Positions 61,506 to 64,000 of a stretch of DNA of 64,000 nt are shown here, one piece after another. A model generated the notes under the pieces. It made no database searches. It worked only from the letters and a program-made list of their open reading frames with translations, and was not told the DNA's origin. The stretch comes from Cyanobacteria bacterium REEB67 (lineage in GTDB: Bacteria; Cyanobacteriota; Vampirovibrionia; Obscuribacterales; Obscuribacteraceae). A program made the translations under genes and the position numbers. Location of the stretch: positions 1 through 64,000 of the forward strand of contig JAGXAB010000001.1 in NCBI GenBank assembly GCA_018971775.1. The letters are read 5' to 3'. How positions within the stretch are numbered: position 1 is the first letter of the stretch; every line of letters starts with the position of its first letter.

Positions 61506-62204
61506 TCAGGTTTCTACACTTCTCTGACGAAGCTTCCTGAGCTGGTCGTCGTGGGTAAGTGCCGGTACCTCTCCGCCTTTCAGTGTAACACCGACTTTGT
61601 CTGCCATAAATCCTAGTTTTCGTAGAAGCCACATGTCAGGCCGCTTTTTTTGCAAGCTATCGCGTAAATGGCGAATATTTCGCAGGAATTCACCGTCTTC
61701 GAAGGTGCGAATACGATCAAGACCGCCCGCCAGACCTTTGCCGGCATGATTGCAGTGCAGCACCTCGACGATATTGGAGACGAGTGTCGGTCCGAGCACG
61801 GCTACGGTGAGACCCTCGGATCTGGCCGTCTTTTTTTGCTCGGCTGTGTCGTTTTGCGGACTTTGCAGGAAATCGACCTGCAACCAGGTGCGGGCCGTGA
61901 ACTTTGCTTTGAGCACAACCGGCTCGCAGATGAGCGAGTTGAAAGCGTCCGGTCCTATGTCACGCAGGCAGGCCGTGCGCGCGTAAGCGAAGGCATCTTC
62001 GGCGCGGGTGCAGAAAAAACTGTAATTATTGCGGCCCGGCTCGAGGAAGCCGGTCCTGTTTATCTCCCAGCGACGGTAGCAGTTTGTACCGTGATAGAGG
62101 AAGATTTCGTTTGTTTCTGGGTCATAGTCGACATCCGTCCTGCTTGCGGCAAATTCCACAAGCGAGGGCGGCGCTTCATAGTTAGGTAAATTTTCCAGGA
62201 CCAA
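61506..62204 (-). CDS. Possible ADP-ribosyltransferase-fold protein
   Basis: A 232-residue cytosolic protein. Residues 34-76 resemble the core of ADP-ribosyltransferase folds: IFLYHGTNCYRRWEINRTGF with His38 in YHGT, then SFFCTRAEDAFAYAR (62-76), the pattern of an opened NAD pocket followed by an 'sT..dA..YA' helix. A clear catalytic Glu could not be placed. The rest is unfamiliar. The probable start is TTG at 62204, with GACGAGG very close upstream; no ATG is available before a stop. The assignment is by motif look only. Confidence 0.42.
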   Translation of the reverse strand: MVLENLPNYEAPPSLVEFAASRTDVDYDPETNEIFLYHGTNCYRRWEINRTGFLEPGRNNYSFFCTRAEDAFAYARTACLRDIGPDAFNSLICEPVVLKAKFTARTWLQVDFLQSPQNDTAEQKKTARSEGLTVAVLGPTLVSNIVEVLHCNHAGKGLAGGLDRIRTFEDGEFLRNIRHLRDSLQKKRPDMWLLRKLGFMADKVGVTLKGGEVPALTHDDQLRKLRQRSVET

Positions 62205-62431
62205 AACCTCGTCATAGTCCGAAGCATATATCCGCTATAAACCAGACACACTCCACTCTTAGGTCTATTCCCCCTTCCATGTGAAACGTAACCGGCATCC
62301 GAGGCCAGGCCAAATTATTTATCGGCAGCCGGCCCAGGTTAAACCGTCGGATACTGACCACAGCAGAGCGACAGAAAGTATCCGCCGGCAGTTCTTTTGA
62401 TTAAATCGTAATCCTCTGGTCCGAAGAGCGA

Positions 62432-64000
62432 TTATTCCATGTGTTTTTCGCGGGCCGTCTGGATAGCACTGGTTGCTTCCTGCAGGGCCTGACGGATTTT
62501 GCTGATGTTCATCTCGGCCGCTTCGCGGATCTGAGTGGTGAGCTCGGAGCGATTGTTCGATAGTTCGCTGAAGAGGCGCTCGCCTTCGCTGTCGAGGTGC
62601 TCGATATTGTCTTCGATGGCGGCCGCGAGCTGCTTGCTTGCCTCCAGCTTGAGAGAGGCCAGTTTGGTGACGGCATGATTGCGCTCTTCGGCGAGTTCCG
62701 GTTCGCTGTCGACGCTGGACGATTCGGCCAGGCCTTTGAGGGCATACTCGCTGTCGGCCATGCGCCGTTCTGTTTCGCGGATCTTGTCTCCGACTTCGCG
62801 GGTGCGCACCATCAGGTCGCTGCTGACGCGTTTGAAGTTTTCTTCCAGGCCGGTTTTGATGCCGCGACCGGTCATTTCTACTTCGGAGACGCATTCCTCG
62901 GCTACTTTTCTGAGCTTGTCGGCGGCGTCACTTGTACCCTGATCCAATCTCGCCACTTCGGTATCGAGGCTGGAGGTCGACTCGTTGATTATCTGTTTGG
63001 TCATGTCCGAGATCATTGTGCGGATGATCTCTTTATGTTCGTTCAAACGCGGCAGAAGGGTTTCGGTGAGCAGCAACTTCGCCTTTTGAGCGATCGCCAT
63101 TTCGGAGACGGCGATCGTGTGAGCAACGGTTTGCTCGAGCTCGAAACGAGTATTTTTGAGCTTTTCGACGGCACGTTCGAGGGAGCTTTCGATCTCTTCC
63201 ACCATCGCTCGCATATTGCGCTCGAGGGAAGTGGAAATGGAGCTGGTTTCTTCGTTGGTGCGCTGTTCAAAGCGCTCATAGCGCTGGGTGATTTTGGCGT
63301 TGTAGGCGTCTTGAGTTTCTTTGAGCTGGGTGAGAATCTGGTCTGAGAGTGATTCCAATTCTTTGTTGCGCGACTCGATCAAAGTGTCGAGACGATGGCT
63401 TATCGCATTGGTCAATCTTTCCAGATCGAGACGGAACAGATCCGAAGAACGTTTGATCTCTTCGGTTAGATGAGTCTGCTCGGCTTCGAGCTCATCCCAT
63501 CCGCTCTGCGCCAGAGCTTCCATTGCATCCTGCGCGCTCGTGCCTTCCTTGGTCAGATTGGTCTGGACTTCGGTGGAGAGTGTATCGAGTTTGGCTTTGA
63601 ATTCGCTGGCCAGATTGACCAGATTGGCTTCGGCCTGTTTCTCGACGTCCTGTGCTTCTTTGACCAGGCTGTCGACCTGCTGGCTCAGGCGGCCGCGCAA
63701 TTCGTCCGCTCTTGAGGCCATCTTGTTGGCGGCCTTGGCGACTTGCAATTCGAGCTTGCTCATCAAGGACGTCATTTCGTTCATCATCAGGCGCTGGTCC
63801 TGACTGGAGGCCGCTGCTCCGAGCGCCGGATTGGAATCGCTGGAAGCGGTCAGACTGCGCGACCTGGCAAGCGGTCGGCTTGCTGGCGGAGCGCTTTCTG
63901 TCGAGAGCACAGGCGATGGGAGCGTTTCTTCGGCGGGCGTGGCAATGGATTGAGCGGGCGCTGTGATCGAAGCGGCTTGAGGCTGTTCGTTTTCAACCAG
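62432..64000 (-). CDS. Long coiled-coil protein (N-terminus beyond the window)
   Basis: At least 522 residues; the frame is open to the right edge, so the internal GTG at 63910 is not the true start. The visible N-terminal part is Pro/Ala/Ser-rich and probably disordered. From about 45 residues past that GTG the chain is nearly continuous heptad-rich coiled coil, with Glu/Lys/Leu/Ser (LERLTNAISHRLDTLIESRN, ERFEQRTNEETSSISTSLER, EVGDKIRETERRMADSEYAL). Composition resembles the signalling coiled coils of chemoreceptors or apolipoprotein-like proteins, but no HAMP or receptor hairpin motif was seen. It is probably a cytosolic structural or scaffold protein. Confidence 0.7.
   Translation of the reverse strand: MVENEQPQAASITAPAQSIATPAEETLPSPVLSTESAPPASRPLARSRSLTASSDSNPALGAAASSQDQRLMMNEMTSLMSKLELQVAKAANKMASRADELRGRLSQQVDSLVKEAQDVEKQAEANLVNLASEFKAKLDTLSTEVQTNLTKEGTSAQDAMEALAQSGWDELEAEQTHLTEEIKRSSDLFRLDLERLTNAISHRLDTLIESRNKELESLSDQILTQLKETQDAYNAKITQRYERFEQRTNEETSSISTSLERNMRAMVEEIESSLERAVEKLKNTRFELEQTVAHTIAVSEMAIAQKAKLLLTETLLPRLNEHKEIIRTMISDMTKQIINESTSSLDTEVARLDQGTSDAADKLRKVAEECVSEVEMTGRGIKTGLEENFKRVSSDLMVRTREVGDKIRETERRMADSEYALKGLAESSSVDSEPELAEERNHAVTKLASLKLEASKQLAAAIEDNIEHLDSEGERLFSELSNNRSELTTQIREAAEMNISKIRQALQEATSAIQTAREKHME

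Overview
The window looks like chromosome from a free-living Gram-negative-type bacterium of roughly balanced GC. It is dense with genes on both strands and has no rRNA, tRNA, prophage, insertion sequence or CRISPR that I could recognise. Several traits together resemble the non-photosynthetic Cyanobacteriota (Melainabacteria/Vampirovibrionia, Obscuribacter-like): four Hanks-type Ser/Thr kinases in 64 kb, three of them with leucine-rich repeats outside the membrane; a TPR-caspase; a calpain-like protease; frequent GTG/TTG starts; and large proteins of unknown family. This placement is an inference, not a proof.

Layout. 1-4.7 kb: housekeeping (serine dehydratase running off the left edge, an O-methyltransferase, AsnRS, a methyltransferase) followed by an XRE/PIN toxin-antitoxin pair. 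4.7-15.2 kb: a leftward MFS transporter / NDH-2 / LRR-kinase operon in which the NDH-2 gene is cut by a TGA at a conserved Trp position, then a His-rich Spy-like protein and a rightward kinase / metacaspase / exported-protein operon. 15.3-19.5 kb: a full-length plant-type methionine S-methyltransferase (methyltransferase plus aminotransferase-like domain) followed by an SDR. 19.7-25.3 kb: three large proteins without signal peptides, the last with an NlpC/P60-like cysteine-peptidase pattern. 25.4-34 kb: a nucleotidyltransferase/exported-domain fusion, murI, a GNAT-DinB-HxlR operon with two matched palindromic operators, a HEAT-like protein, a RibD-like reductase, an exported LRR protein and an ABC-2 exporter. 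34-43.2 kb: a calpain-like protease, small proteins of unknown family, a divergent histidine kinase / OmpR-type regulator pair flanked by two near-identical PhoB-style boxes, and an Old Yellow Enzyme. 43.2-50 kb: two more LRR-kinases, an SRPBCC protein and an MDR reductase. 49.7-64 kb: a MOSC protein, a membrane protein, an OPT transporter, glutamate dehydrogenase, an AAA ATPase, patatin, a fatty-acid desaturase, methylmalonate-semialdehyde dehydrogenase, an Ala/Gln-rich exported protein, a possible ADP-ribosyltransferase-fold protein and a long coiled-coil protein running off the right edge.

How the genes may work together. The accessory content is mostly signalling and proteolysis: transmembrane kinases with external LRR sensors, a kinase next to a caspase-like peptidase, a calpain with degenerate EF-hand-like motifs, and a two-component system whose probable target sites can be read in the sequence. 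The metabolic novelty is the methionine S-methyltransferase, which would make S-methylmethionine. The strongest candidates for new biology are that enzyme, the PhoB-style regulon, the interrupted NDH-2 and the kinase-caspase operon.
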